From NCBI RefSeq assembly GCF_026625805.1, contig NZ_CP113064.1:2830657-2894656 (forward strand): 64,000 bases of DNA, written 5' to 3'. The DNA comes from Brevundimonas sp. SL130 (GTDB lineage: Bacteria; Pseudomonadota; Alphaproteobacteria; Caulobacterales; Caulobacteraceae). A program made the position numbers and the translations under genes. Below are positions 1 through 6,466 of the stretch, piece after piece; position 1 is the stretch's first letter; each line of letters starts with the position of its first letter. The notes under the pieces are model-generated. The model saw nothing but the letters and a program-made list of their open reading frames with translations. It had not been told where the DNA came from and ran no database searches.

Positions 1-30
1 GTTCGGGCGAATTGGCGGCGAGGATATGGG

Positions 31-180
31 TCAAAACAGCCGCCCGCCCAGCGGCAGGTCGTGATCCACCCCGACCAGCACCCCCTCGCCGTCAGCGTCG
101 GGGAAGGCTTCCGCCTTGACGATCTGGCCGACGCCGCTATCGACCTTCATGAAGTCGTCGAAGGTGATCGCCTGCGTCAT
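31..180 (-). CDS. 49-residue CsaA-like N-terminal fragment
   Basis: This short frame starts with ATG at 180 and stops with TGA at 31-33. Its ATG overlaps the xseB stop as ATGA, which suggests coupled translation. Residues 5-28 (TFDDFMKVDSGVGQIVKAEA and on to FPDA) resemble the start of CsaA/EMAP-type tRNA-binding domains, where the family reads roughly DFxKVDIRVGxIxxAExFPEA. The usual domain is about 110 residues; here the match stops after FPDA and the last 20 residues look unrelated. I see no continuation in this frame downstream. It is either a decayed csaA start or a real short protein. The family match is by eye only, so confidence is moderate. Confidence 0.45.
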   Translation of the reverse strand: MTQAITFDDFMKVDSGVGQIVKAEAFPDADGEGVLVGVDHDLPLGGRLF

Positions 181-428
181 TCGAACGACGCCGCCTCGAC
201 GCCCTTGGCCTGGCCGTCGGGGCCGACCACGATCTTCTCAACGCGCAGCTGGGCCGCCTTCAGACGGGCCTCGCAATGGGCCTTCAGCTTGGTGCCTTCT
301 TCGTACAGGGCGATGGATTCCTCCAGCGGCGCCTGGCCCGATTCCAGGCGCGAGACGATGGTCTCCAGGCGCTGCAGTGCGTCTTCGAAGCGGAGGTCGG
401 CGGGGATGGCGGCGGCGGTATCGGTCAT
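177..428 (-). CDS. xseB: Exodeoxyribonuclease VII small subunit
   Basis: This is the small subunit of exodeoxyribonuclease VII, which with XseA degrades single-stranded DNA to oligonucleotides in the cytoplasm. The 83-residue protein has the family core near residues 10-60: LRFEDALQRLETIVSRLESG followed by PLEESIALYEEGTKL and a helical, charged C-terminal part (KAHCEARLKAAQLRVEKI). The ATG at 428 was chosen because it gives the usual length and the conserved F-E-x-A-L start; an upstream ATG at 464 would add 12 residues with no family similarity. Its stop overlaps the start of the CsaA-like fragment. xseA is not in the window. Confidence 0.92.
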   Translation of the reverse strand: MTDTAAAIPADLRFEDALQRLETIVSRLESGQAPLEESIALYEEGTKLKAHCEARLKAAQLRVEKIVVGPDGQAKGVEAASFE

Positions 429-476
429 GGCGCGGACCCTAAAGGGGGTCGACGCCTGCATCAACGGTGGATGCGG

Positions 477-1139
477 CTATCGCTTCTCGTAACGGCGCTG
501 GGACCAGTATTTGAAGCCCTGATTATGCACCAGTTTCCAGCCGTCGGCCCTCAGCCGGGCGCCGACCATATGGTTGAAATAGCCGTGGGCGAAGACCAGC
601 ACGTCCTGGCCGGTTTCGGCGCGGGCAATCAGTTTGCGCGCCGCCTGTTCGGCGCGGACCTCGGCCTCGGCGCGGGTTTCCTGGCCGCCGTGATGATCGA
701 AGGCATGCCACCAGAATCGCGACACCACCCCCCACCATTTCGGCGACAGCTTGATCCAGTCGGGGATGGGCGGCGGCGGCAGGGGCGCCTCGATGAACAG
801 GACGTCGGACACGACCTCGCGTTCGGCGGCGACGGCGGCGGCGGTCTCCTGGGCGCGCCGACGGGTCGAGGCGTAGATGACGCCGGCGCCCTGGGCCGTG
901 ACGATCAATTCCGGCGGCGGGGTCTGGCCGGCCAGCAAACCGCCGACCTCGTATTTCGCCCACCAGTCGCCGTATTGACGCGCGCTCAGCAGACATTTGC
1001 GCGACAGAGCCGGCTCGCCGTGGCGTGTCAGGGTGATGGCGCCGGCGCGCACGCCGACCCCGGCGCGGGACGCAGACCCGCCGGCGGACCGGGCGGCGGA
1101 GTCTTCAGTCGAATCGAGAGACAGGGCGGGGGATGACAT
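477..1139 (-). CDS. Histidine phosphatase (phosphoglycerate mutase-like) family protein
   Basis: This is a branch-1 histidine phosphatase-like protein, about 220 residues from the ATG at 1139. The RHG motif appears as TLTRHGEP near residue 40, followed by a substrate-loop segment STRRRAQETA and a second catalytic histidine in VFAHGYFNHMV. These are the catalytic His, Arg and second His expected for phosphate transfer through a phosphohistidine. The substrate cannot be told from sequence. The N-terminal 30 residues are Ser/Ala-rich and probably disordered. An in-frame ATG at 1205 would add 22 basic residues and I consider it less likely. It lies 48 bases upstream of xseB on the same strand. 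Confidence 0.8.
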   Translation of the reverse strand: MSSPALSLDSTEDSAARSAGGSASRAGVGVRAGAITLTRHGEPALSRKCLLSARQYGDWWAKYEVGGLLAGQTPPPELIVTAQGAGVIYASTRRRAQETAAAVAAEREVVSDVLFIEAPLPPPPIPDWIKLSPKWWGVVSRFWWHAFDHHGGQETRAEAEVRAEQAARKLIARAETGQDVLVFAHGYFNHMVGARLRADGWKLVHNQGFKYWSQRRYEKR

Positions 1140-1160
1140 GGCGAGCGGACGGGCCTTTAG

Positions 1161-1263
1161 CTTCAAGGCGTTATACGTCCTATTCCTCCCCGAGCGCGGC
1201 GACATGTGTGACCGCAGAGCGGCCTAGTCCTTCAAGGTCGTAACCGCCCTCGAGCGCGGACAC
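1161..1263. repeat. Imperfect direct repeat in a 197-base gene-free gap
   Basis: The gap 1140-1336 between two divergent genes has no convincing gene. It holds an imperfect direct repeat: CTTCAAGGCGT...CCCGAGCGCGGCGACA at 1161-1204 and CTTCAAGG-CGT...CCTCGAGCGCGGACACA at about 1230-1263. The meaning is unknown; it may contain promoter parts for both genes. Confidence 0.35.
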
Positions 1264-1336
1264 AACCTCGCCCGAACATGTCTGCGCACCGCCTGTCGCC
1301 GGTGACGCGCAGCCCGCGCCGATGTAGAGCCGCATC

Positions 1337-1864
1337 ATGACCGAGACCCTGATCCGACTTGCCCGCCCTGAAGACGCCGTCGCCCTGGGCGCCCTGGGCC
1401 GTCAGACCTTTATCGACACCTTCGTCACCGGTTTCGGCATTCCCTATCCCGAGGCGGATCTGAACGCCTTCCTGGACGCCAGCTTCGATCCCGAGCCGAC
1501 GCTGAAGAAGCTGGCCGAGCCCGGCTGCGGTTGGTGGGTGGCCGAACGGGACGACGAGCTGCTGGCCTTCGCCAACGCCGGTCCCAACGGCCTGCCCCAC
1601 CCCGAGGCCCGCCCCGCGCATATGGAGCTGCGCCGCCTCTATGTATCCAAGACCGCCCAGGGTCTGGGCCTGGGTACGAAACTGCTGACCCTGTCGCTGG
1701 ACTGGATGGAGGCCCACACCCAGGGCCCGCTGTGGATCGGCGTCTGGAGCGGCAACGAAAAGGCCCAGCGCCTGTACGCCGCCTATGGGTTCGAGAAGGC
1801 GGGGGAGTATGAGTACCCGGTCGGCGCCTGGCGCGACCACGAGTTCATCTTGCGACGCGGATAG
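1337..1864 (+). CDS. GNAT family N-acetyltransferase
   Basis: The 175-residue protein is a GNAT acetyltransferase that would move an acetyl group from acetyl-CoA to an unknown amine. The N-terminal strand and helix begin TLIRLARPEDAVALGALGRQ; the acetyl-CoA loop is near residues 110-118 (AQGLGLGTKLL, matching Q/RxxGxG/A); the C-terminal WSGNEKAQRLYAAYGFEKAG is the typical N-x-x-A-x-x-x-Y-x-x-x-G-F motif. It resembles the broad RimI-like/PA-family of metabolite acetyltransferases. The next gene, mntA, starts 14 bases downstream on the same strand, so they may share a transcript. Function is family-level only. Confidence 0.85.
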   Translation: MTETLIRLARPEDAVALGALGRQTFIDTFVTGFGIPYPEADLNAFLDASFDPEPTLKKLAEPGCGWWVAERDDELLAFANAGPNGLPHPEARPAHMELRRLYVSKTAQGLGLGTKLLTLSLDWMEAHTQGPLWIGVWSGNEKAQRLYAAYGFEKAGEYEYPVGAWRDHEFILRRG

Positions 1865-1878
1865 ACTATGGTGCGGGC

Positions 1879-2166
1879 ATGACCCGCGCCGAACTACTGG
1901 AAAAACTGCGCGACCTGAAGCCCTGGCTCGAGGAGCAGGGCATCGTCAACGTGCGCCTGTTCGGCAGCTACGCCCGCGACGAAGCGGGACCGGACAGCGA
2001 CGTGGATTTGCTGGTGGACCTGGCTCAGCCGTTGGGTTTGAGGTTCTACAGCCTTGCCGAGGAGTTGACGGACAGGGTTGGTAGAGAGGTGGACCTCCTT
2101 ACGTCGAATGGCCTCCGCAATCCCCACGTCCGAGCATCCGCACTGAGGGATTGTGTTGAAGTCTGA
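1879..2166 (+). CDS. mntA: MntA-type nucleotidyltransferase antitoxin
   Basis: This 95-residue protein is a minimal nucleotidyltransferase (MNT). The pol-beta signature GS-x10-D-x-D is intact at G29-S30 to D41-V42-D43 (VRLFGSYARDE...SDVDLLVDL), and D72 in REVDLLT is the likely third acidic residue. In characterised HepT-MntA modules the MNT antitoxin transfers AMP to a tyrosine of the HEPN toxin to silence it. The gene overlaps the hepT start by 14 bases, which fits a coupled toxin-antitoxin operon. ATG at 1879 lies 14 bases after the GNAT gene. The role here is inferred from family and neighbour. Confidence 0.88.
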   Translation: MTRAELLEKLRDLKPWLEEQGIVNVRLFGSYARDEAGPDSDVDLLVDLAQPLGLRFYSLAEELTDRVGREVDLLTSNGLRNPHVRASALRDCVEV

Positions 2167-2488
2167 CCGCTCAGATCGTGGCCTTCTGGCGGATATCCGC
2201 GAATCCACCGAGTTGATTGCGCGATACATCGACGGCCTTTCGGGCGACGATTTCGAAGCAGATTCACTGAGACGAGACGCCACGGCCTTCAGGCTTTTGA
2301 TCGTTGGGGAAGCCGCCGGAAAATTGTCGCCTGCCGTGACCGATAAACTTCCCGACATCGACTGGCGAGGCATGTTGGGCCTACGTCACCGACTGGCGCA
2401 TGACTACGGATCGACCGACTTCAGCGTCATTTGGACCATCGCCAGCATCGAAGCGCCCCGTTTGGCGCAAGCACTCCAAGACCTCTGA
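2153..2488 (+). CDS. hepT: HepT-like HEPN (DUF86) toxin
   Basis: The 111-residue product is a HEPN-domain protein of the DUF86/HepT family, putative RNases that act as toxins. The active motif R-x4-H-x-Y is complete: R78, H83 and Y85 in RHRLAHDY; the tyrosine is the residue AMPylated by MntA in studied modules. The helical core contains ARYIDGLSGDDF and FRLLIVGEAAGKL, typical for the family. The start is GTG at 2153 inside the end of mntA; a TTG at 2156 is possible. The stop TGA at 2486-2488 shares its A with the ATG of the following vWA gene (TGATG), an unusual link between a toxin and a downstream non-toxin gene. Confidence 0.87.
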   Translation: MLKSDRSDRGLLADIRESTELIARYIDGLSGDDFEADSLRRDATAFRLLIVGEAAGKLSPAVTDKLPDIDWRGMLGLRHRLAHDYGSTDFSVIWTIASIEAPRLAQALQDL

Positions 2489-3666
2489 TGCTCCTGCCCT
2501 TCTTCACCGCCCTGCGCGACGCCAAGGTTCCGGTGTCGATGAAGGAATGGCTCCATCTGATGGAGGCCATGGATCGCGACCTGGCCGGGCGCGAGATCGA
2601 GGCCTTCTATCACCTGTCGCGCGCGGTGCTGGTCAAGGACGAGAAACACTATGACCGGTTCGACCAGGTGTTCGGGACCGTGTTCAAGGGCGTGGAATCG
2701 GTCGGTGCAGGCGAGGATCTGACCACCGACATCCCCGAGGACTGGATGCGGCTGCTGACCGAAAAATACCTGACCGACGAGGAGAAGGCGCAGATCGAGG
2801 CGCTCGGCGGGTTCGAAAAGCTGATGGAGACGCTGAAACAGCGGCTGGAGGAGCAGAAGGAACGCCATTCCGGCGGCTCGAAATGGATCGGCACGGGCGG
2901 GACCAGCCCCTTTGGCCACGGCGGCTATAATCCCGAGGGCGTGCGCATCGGTGGACCGGGTCAGCATGGCCGGGCGGTCAAGGTGTGGGAGAAGCGCGAG
3001 TTCAGGAACCTGGACGACACGGTCGAACTGGGCACGCGCAACATCAAGGTGGCGCTGCGTCGGCTGCGCCGGTTCGCGCGCGAGGGGGCCGCGGAAGAGC
3101 TGGACATCGACGGCACCATCGACGGCACGGCCCGCCAGGGCTGGCTGGACATCCAGATGCGGCCCGAGCGGCGCAACACGATCAAGGTGCTTCTGTTCCT
3201 CGACATCGGCGGCTCGATGGACGGCCATATCAAGCTGGTGGAGGAGTTGTTCTCGGCCGCCCGGACCGAGTTCAAGAACCTGGAGTTCTTCTACTTCCAC
3301 AACTGCCTGTACGAGGGCGTCTGGAAGGACAACCGGCGGCGTCACACCGAGCGGATCGCGACCTGGGACCTGCTGAACAAATATCCCGGCGACTGGCGCG
3401 CCATCTTCGTCGGCGACGCGACCATGTCGCCCTATGAAGTCACCATGCCCGGCGGCTCGGTCGAGCACTGGAACGAAGAAGCCGGCGCCGTTTGGCTGCA
3501 ACGCGCCCGGCGGCAGTGGGAAAAGTCCGTCTGGCTGAACCCGGTGCAGGAGCGATACTGGAGCTATACCGCCTCGGTCGGCCTGCTGCGCGAGGTGATG
3601 GACGACCGAATGTTCCCCCTGACGCTGGAAGGGCTCGACAAGGCGATGCGCGCACTGACAAGGTAG
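2488..3666 (+). CDS. vWA domain protein, CoxE-like
   Basis: This 392-residue cytoplasmic protein has a CoxE/YehP-type layout: a helical N-terminal half (MKEWLHLMEAMDRDLAGRE, with TDEEKAQIEALGGFEKLME near 95-110), a Gly-rich hinge (GTGGTSPFGHGGYNPEGV) and a C-terminal von Willebrand A domain. The MIDAS motif D-x-G-x-S is at D239-I-G-G-S243, followed by the Thr/Asp-type segments of the fold. Such proteins usually work with a MoxR-type AAA+ ATPase in metal or complex assembly, but no moxR gene is in the window. Start ATG at 2488 overlaps the hepT stop by one base; upstream in-frame starts lie inside hepT and lack family similarity. Confidence 0.85.
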   Translation: MLLPFFTALRDAKVPVSMKEWLHLMEAMDRDLAGREIEAFYHLSRAVLVKDEKHYDRFDQVFGTVFKGVESVGAGEDLTTDIPEDWMRLLTEKYLTDEEKAQIEALGGFEKLMETLKQRLEEQKERHSGGSKWIGTGGTSPFGHGGYNPEGVRIGGPGQHGRAVKVWEKREFRNLDDTVELGTRNIKVALRRLRRFAREGAAEELDIDGTIDGTARQGWLDIQMRPERRNTIKVLLFLDIGGSMDGHIKLVEELFSAARTEFKNLEFFYFHNCLYEGVWKDNRRRHTERIATWDLLNKYPGDWRAIFVGDATMSPYEVTMPGGSVEHWNEEAGAVWLQRARRQWEKSVWLNPVQERYWSYTASVGLLREVMDDRMFPLTLEGLDKAMRALTR

Positions 3667-3720
3667 GGTTCGCGTCCCAGGCGAAACCGGCCGGTGGACC
3701 ATCGACAGGAGGCCTGAACC

Positions 3721-4215
3721 GTGCTCGCCGCCATTGCCCTGCTTCTTCTGGCCCAACAGGCCGCCTCGACCGTGGTGTGGGAAGCGCCCGCTGCGACTGT
3801 GGCCGAGACGCCTGCGCCACCCGCCGCCCATTCCGTCCCCGCATGGGGCGTCGCCGATCCGTTCGGCTATGAGCGGGCGCGGTGCAGCCCCCAACTGCGT
3901 GGAGCGCGGTCGCTGGAAGTCTGTCAGGCCGAGGTTCGCGGCCAGTTGGCCCTGGCCTTAGGACCGGACCTTCCCGACGCCCTGCGCCCGGCGGGCATGG
4001 CGGGCGACTGTCAGATGGCGCAGGCGGCGGAGGGCGACGGCTCGTCCTATGGCCTGCAATGCGGCCCGCAATCACGCGCGCCGGCGGACTCGCCCCTGCC
4101 CAAGGAACAGGATTGTCGGCCTCGCCCCGAACGCGGAGGCTTCAGCTCCGAATGCCGGCCGGTCGGTGCGACGGAGGACAAGGGCCTGACGCTGAAGCTG
4201 TGGGGCAACGACTGA
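3721..4215 (+). CDS. Secreted cysteine-containing hypothetical protein
   Basis: I do not recognise this 164-residue protein. GTG at 3721 is preceded by a strong AGGAGG about 8 bases upstream (3707-3712). The N-terminus LAAIALLLLAQQAAS is a likely Sec signal peptide, followed by a Pro/Ala-rich stretch to about residue 40. The mature part has six cysteines (RCSP, VCQA, DCQM, QCGP, DCRP, ECRP), an even number that would suit three disulfides in the periplasm or outside. It lies 54 bases after the vWA gene and may be co-transcribed. No enzymatic motif is visible. Confidence 0.6.
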   Translation: MLAAIALLLLAQQAASTVVWEAPAATVAETPAPPAAHSVPAWGVADPFGYERARCSPQLRGARSLEVCQAEVRGQLALALGPDLPDALRPAGMAGDCQMAQAAEGDGSSYGLQCGPQSRAPADSPLPKEQDCRPRPERGGFSSECRPVGATEDKGLTLKLWGND

Positions 4216-4223
4216 TACAAGTG

Positions 4224-4252
4224 AAAACGCCGCCCGCTCGCGCGGACGGCGT
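4224..4252 (-). terminator. Rho-independent terminator after csbD
   Basis: On the minus strand a GC-rich imperfect hairpin (ACGCCGTCCGC...GCGGGCGGCGT) is followed by TTTT at 4224-4227. It lies just past the csbD stop. Confidence 0.65.
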
Positions 4253-4275
4253 CGTACTGCACGACAGGTTTCGCG

Positions 4276-4458
4276 TCAGTTGCGATTGTCGCGAAGGCTG
4301 TCCTTCACGCCGCCGACGGCGTTCTGAACCTTGCCCTCGACCTGATCGGCCTTGCCTTCGGCCTGTAGTTTGGAATCGCCGATCAGCTTGCCCGCGCCTT
4401 CCTTGATCTTGCCGCCGATGGTCTTGGCGGAGCCTTCGATACGGTCATGATCTGCCAT
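4276..4458 (-). CDS. csbD: CsbD family stress-response protein
   Basis: This 60-residue hydrophilic protein belongs to the CsbD family of small, abundant stress proteins of unknown biochemical role. Family features visible: MADHDRIEGSAKTIGGKIKE at the start, the repeated G-x-A/G-K-x-x-G pattern (GKIKEGAGKLIGD, AEGKADQVEGKVQNAVGG) and an Asp/Asn-rich tail. AAGGAG lies 8 bases upstream of the ATG at 4458, so the start is firm. A terminator follows the stop. It is probably a single-gene unit, induced by general stress in related bacteria; no promoter was identified with confidence. Confidence 0.9.
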   Translation of the reverse strand: MADHDRIEGSAKTIGGKIKEGAGKLIGDSKLQAEGKADQVEGKVQNAVGGVKDSLRDNRN

Positions 4459-4544
4459 GGGAATTCTCCTTTTTCCGGCGGTGCCGCCATAGCGCCGCGA
4501 CGTAAAGGAAGAACGGGACGGCGGGCCGCCTTGTTCCGTACGGT

Positions 4545-4988
4545 TCAGCTTGCGCGACGCAGCCAGACCGCCACAGCCCAGGCGTGGGCGTCATGGCGCA
4601 GACGCGACAAGGCCACCGTGGGCTCCAGCCAAACCAGGGTGTGATCGTCCTCGCACTTGGCGTCGGGATTCTCGGCAATGACCGATGCGGTCCAGAAGCC
4701 GCCGACGTTATAGAGGGGCTCGCCATTGCTCTTCAGATGATACTGGCCCGCCTCGGTGATGCGGTTCAGCGGCGCCACGCCGAGCCCCGTCTCCTCGACG
4801 AACTCGCGCACCAGGGCCTGGACCTCCGTCTCCTCGCCGTCCACGGCCCCGCCGGGCAGGTCGAAATAGGCGCCGGCCGGACGCTCCACCCGGACGCAAG
4901 CGATCAAGCCGTCACGCTCGACGACGCCGAAAGCCGTCGCGCGATGGCGATAATCGAGGGCGGGATTGCGAAGACCGAACTGGAGCAT
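4545..4988 (-). CDS. Nudix hydrolase
   Basis: The 147-residue protein carries a complete Nudix box (G-x5-E-x7-R-E-U-x-E-E-x-G-U): LPGGAVDGEETEVQ then ALVREFVEETGLG, roughly residues 44-68, which binds the metal and the diphosphate. Such enzymes cleave nucleoside diphosphates linked to another group; the substrate is unknown here. The N-terminal LRNPALDYRHRATAFGVVER is common in the 8-oxo-dGTP/ADP-ribose-like members. It follows the kinase gene at 5004-6044 by 15 bases on the same strand, so it may be the last gene of that operon. Confidence 0.88.
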   Translation of the reverse strand: MLQFGLRNPALDYRHRATAFGVVERDGLIACVRVERPAGAYFDLPGGAVDGEETEVQALVREFVEETGLGVAPLNRITEAGQYHLKSNGEPLYNVGGFWTASVIAENPDAKCEDDHTLVWLEPTVALSRLRHDAHAWAVAVWLRRAS

Positions 4989-5003
4989 GGCGGATGTCCG
5001 ACC

Positions 5004-6044
5004 TCAGAGGTCGAAGGCCAACCTGGCGCGCACGCCCTTGTGGGCCGTGTCGAACTCCACGGCCGAGCGCAGGCCCGAGGCCATGGCCGAGATGATCTTG
5101 CCGCCCAGGCCGGTGCCCTTGGGCGTGCCGTCGCCCAGACCGGGACCGTCGTCCTCGACGGTTAGGATGGCGCGATGCTCGCCGTCCGGCTTCAGGTGAA
5201 TGCGGATCTCGCCGCCCTGCCCCGGCTGGTAAGCGTATTTCACGGCGTTGGTGACCAGTTCGGCGACGACGACGCCTAGCGATACGGCCTGGTCCGTTGT
5301 CACCCACAGGGGGGCGGCGTCGACAACCAGACGCGGCGAACCCTCGCCCGGACCGATCGACTTGGACAGCTCGTCCATCAACCCCTCCAGATAGTCATCC
5401 ATGGCCACGCGGTTCATGTCGCCCGAGGTGTAGAGGCGGCGATGAACATGGGCCACGGCCTCGATCCGCGCCTGACATTCGCGCAGGGCCTCGCGGGCGC
5501 GCTCGTCGTCGATGTGGCGCATCTGCAAGGACATGAAGCTGGACACCAGCTGCAAGGAGTTGCCGACGCGGTGATTGACCTCGCGCAGCATGGCCTCGGC
5601 GCGGTCGCGGGCCAGGCGGATCTCTTCCTGGGCGGTCTCGTTCTCGCGCTGCAACCGGCGTCGCAGCAGGGCGTCTTCCAGTGCGGAACGCAACAGCGAG
5701 GTAAAGTCCTCGGAGACGTCCTTGATCACATAGTCGGCGGCGCCGGCCCGCAGGGCGGCGACGGCGATCCGACCGTCCTGGGCGCCAGTGACATAGACGA
5801 TGGGCGGGGGTGCGTTCAGCGCCAGAATGTCCGGCAGGACGTCCAGGCCGTCGCGCGTGGGCATGTAGTGGTCCAGGGCGCAGACGTCGTACTCGTTGGC
5901 CTCAAGCAGCAGCAGCCCCGCGTCCCCGTCGGGGGCGCTGGTCACGGCGTAACCGTGGCGGCCCAACTCCTTCTCGACCAGCCGCGACAAGCCACGGTCG
6001 TCGTCGATATAGAGCAGGCGAATGGCCCCCGGGGTGTCGATCAC
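5004..6044 (-). CDS. Receiver-HisKA_2 (HWE-like) hybrid signalling protein
   Basis: This 346-residue soluble protein has an N-terminal receiver domain (acidic pair in LLYIDDD, phospho-acceptor D58 in VCALDHYMPTRDG, K109 in VIKDV) followed by a HisKA_2 dimerisation/phosphotransfer helix with H158 (REVNHRVGNSLQLVSSF) and a HATPase_c domain (ELVTNAVKYAY, VEDDGPGLGDGTPKGTGLGG). The receiver-then-kinase order means it can take a phosphate from an upstream kinase and pass it on through its own histidine. ATG at 6044 overlaps the stop of the single-domain receiver (ATGA). No output domain or membrane segment is present, so its partner is probably one of the two adjacent proteins. Confidence 0.9.
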   Translation of the reverse strand: MIDTPGAIRLLYIDDDRGLSRLVEKELGRHGYAVTSAPDGDAGLLLLEANEYDVCALDHYMPTRDGLDVLPDILALNAPPPIVYVTGAQDGRIAVAALRAGAADYVIKDVSEDFTSLLRSALEDALLRRRLQRENETAQEEIRLARDRAEAMLREVNHRVGNSLQLVSSFMSLQMRHIDDERAREALRECQARIEAVAHVHRRLYTSGDMNRVAMDDYLEGLMDELSKSIGPGEGSPRLVVDAAPLWVTTDQAVSLGVVVAELVTNAVKYAYQPGQGGEIRIHLKPDGEHRAILTVEDDGPGLGDGTPKGTGLGGKIISAMASGLRSAVEFDTAHKGVRARLAFDL

Positions 6045-6466
6045 TCGATCTCCGGGGCCTGCATCACCGACAGGAACAGCCCCAGTTGGCGGATCGCCCC
6101 GGCGAAGGATTCATAGTCCACGGGCTTGGTGATATAGACGTTGCAGCCCAGGTCGTAGCAGCGCTGGATCTCGACCTTGTCGTCCGTGGTGGTCAAAACC
6201 ACGACCGGGGCGCGCTTCAGGCGATCGTCGGACTTCACCCGCTCCAGAATATCCGTTCCCGACATATCGGGCAGGTTGAGGTCCAGAAGGATCAACAACG
6301 GCCCATTGGCCAGGATTTCGGCGCTGAACAGATAGTCGAGGGCCGCGCCACCTTCATCGAAATGCTTGATATCGTTGCTGATGTTGGCGCGACGGATGTT
6401 TTTTTCGATCAGTTTGGCGTGACCGTGGTCGTCCTCGACCATGATAATTTTGACGGCTTGCGTCAC
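6041..6466 (-). CDS. Single-domain response regulator (Rcp1-like)
   Basis: The 141-residue protein is only a CheY-like receiver: acidic pair E11-D12-D13, phospho-acceptor D62 (LLDLNLPDMSG), Thr in VVVLTTTDD and Lys in YITKPVD. It resembles the Rcp1 type that pairs with phytochrome-like or CHASE3 kinases. Both ends overlap neighbours by ATGA, placing it in the middle of a three-gene signalling operon. With no output domain it most likely shuttles phosphate between the kinase at 6463-8001 and the receiver-kinase at 5004-6044. Confidence 0.9.
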   Translation of the reverse strand: MTQAVKIIMVEDDHGHAKLIEKNIRRANISNDIKHFDEGGAALDYLFSAEILANGPLLILLDLNLPDMSGTDILERVKSDDRLKRAPVVVLTTTDDKVEIQRCYDLGCNVYITKPVDYESFAGAIRQLGLFLSVMQAPEIE

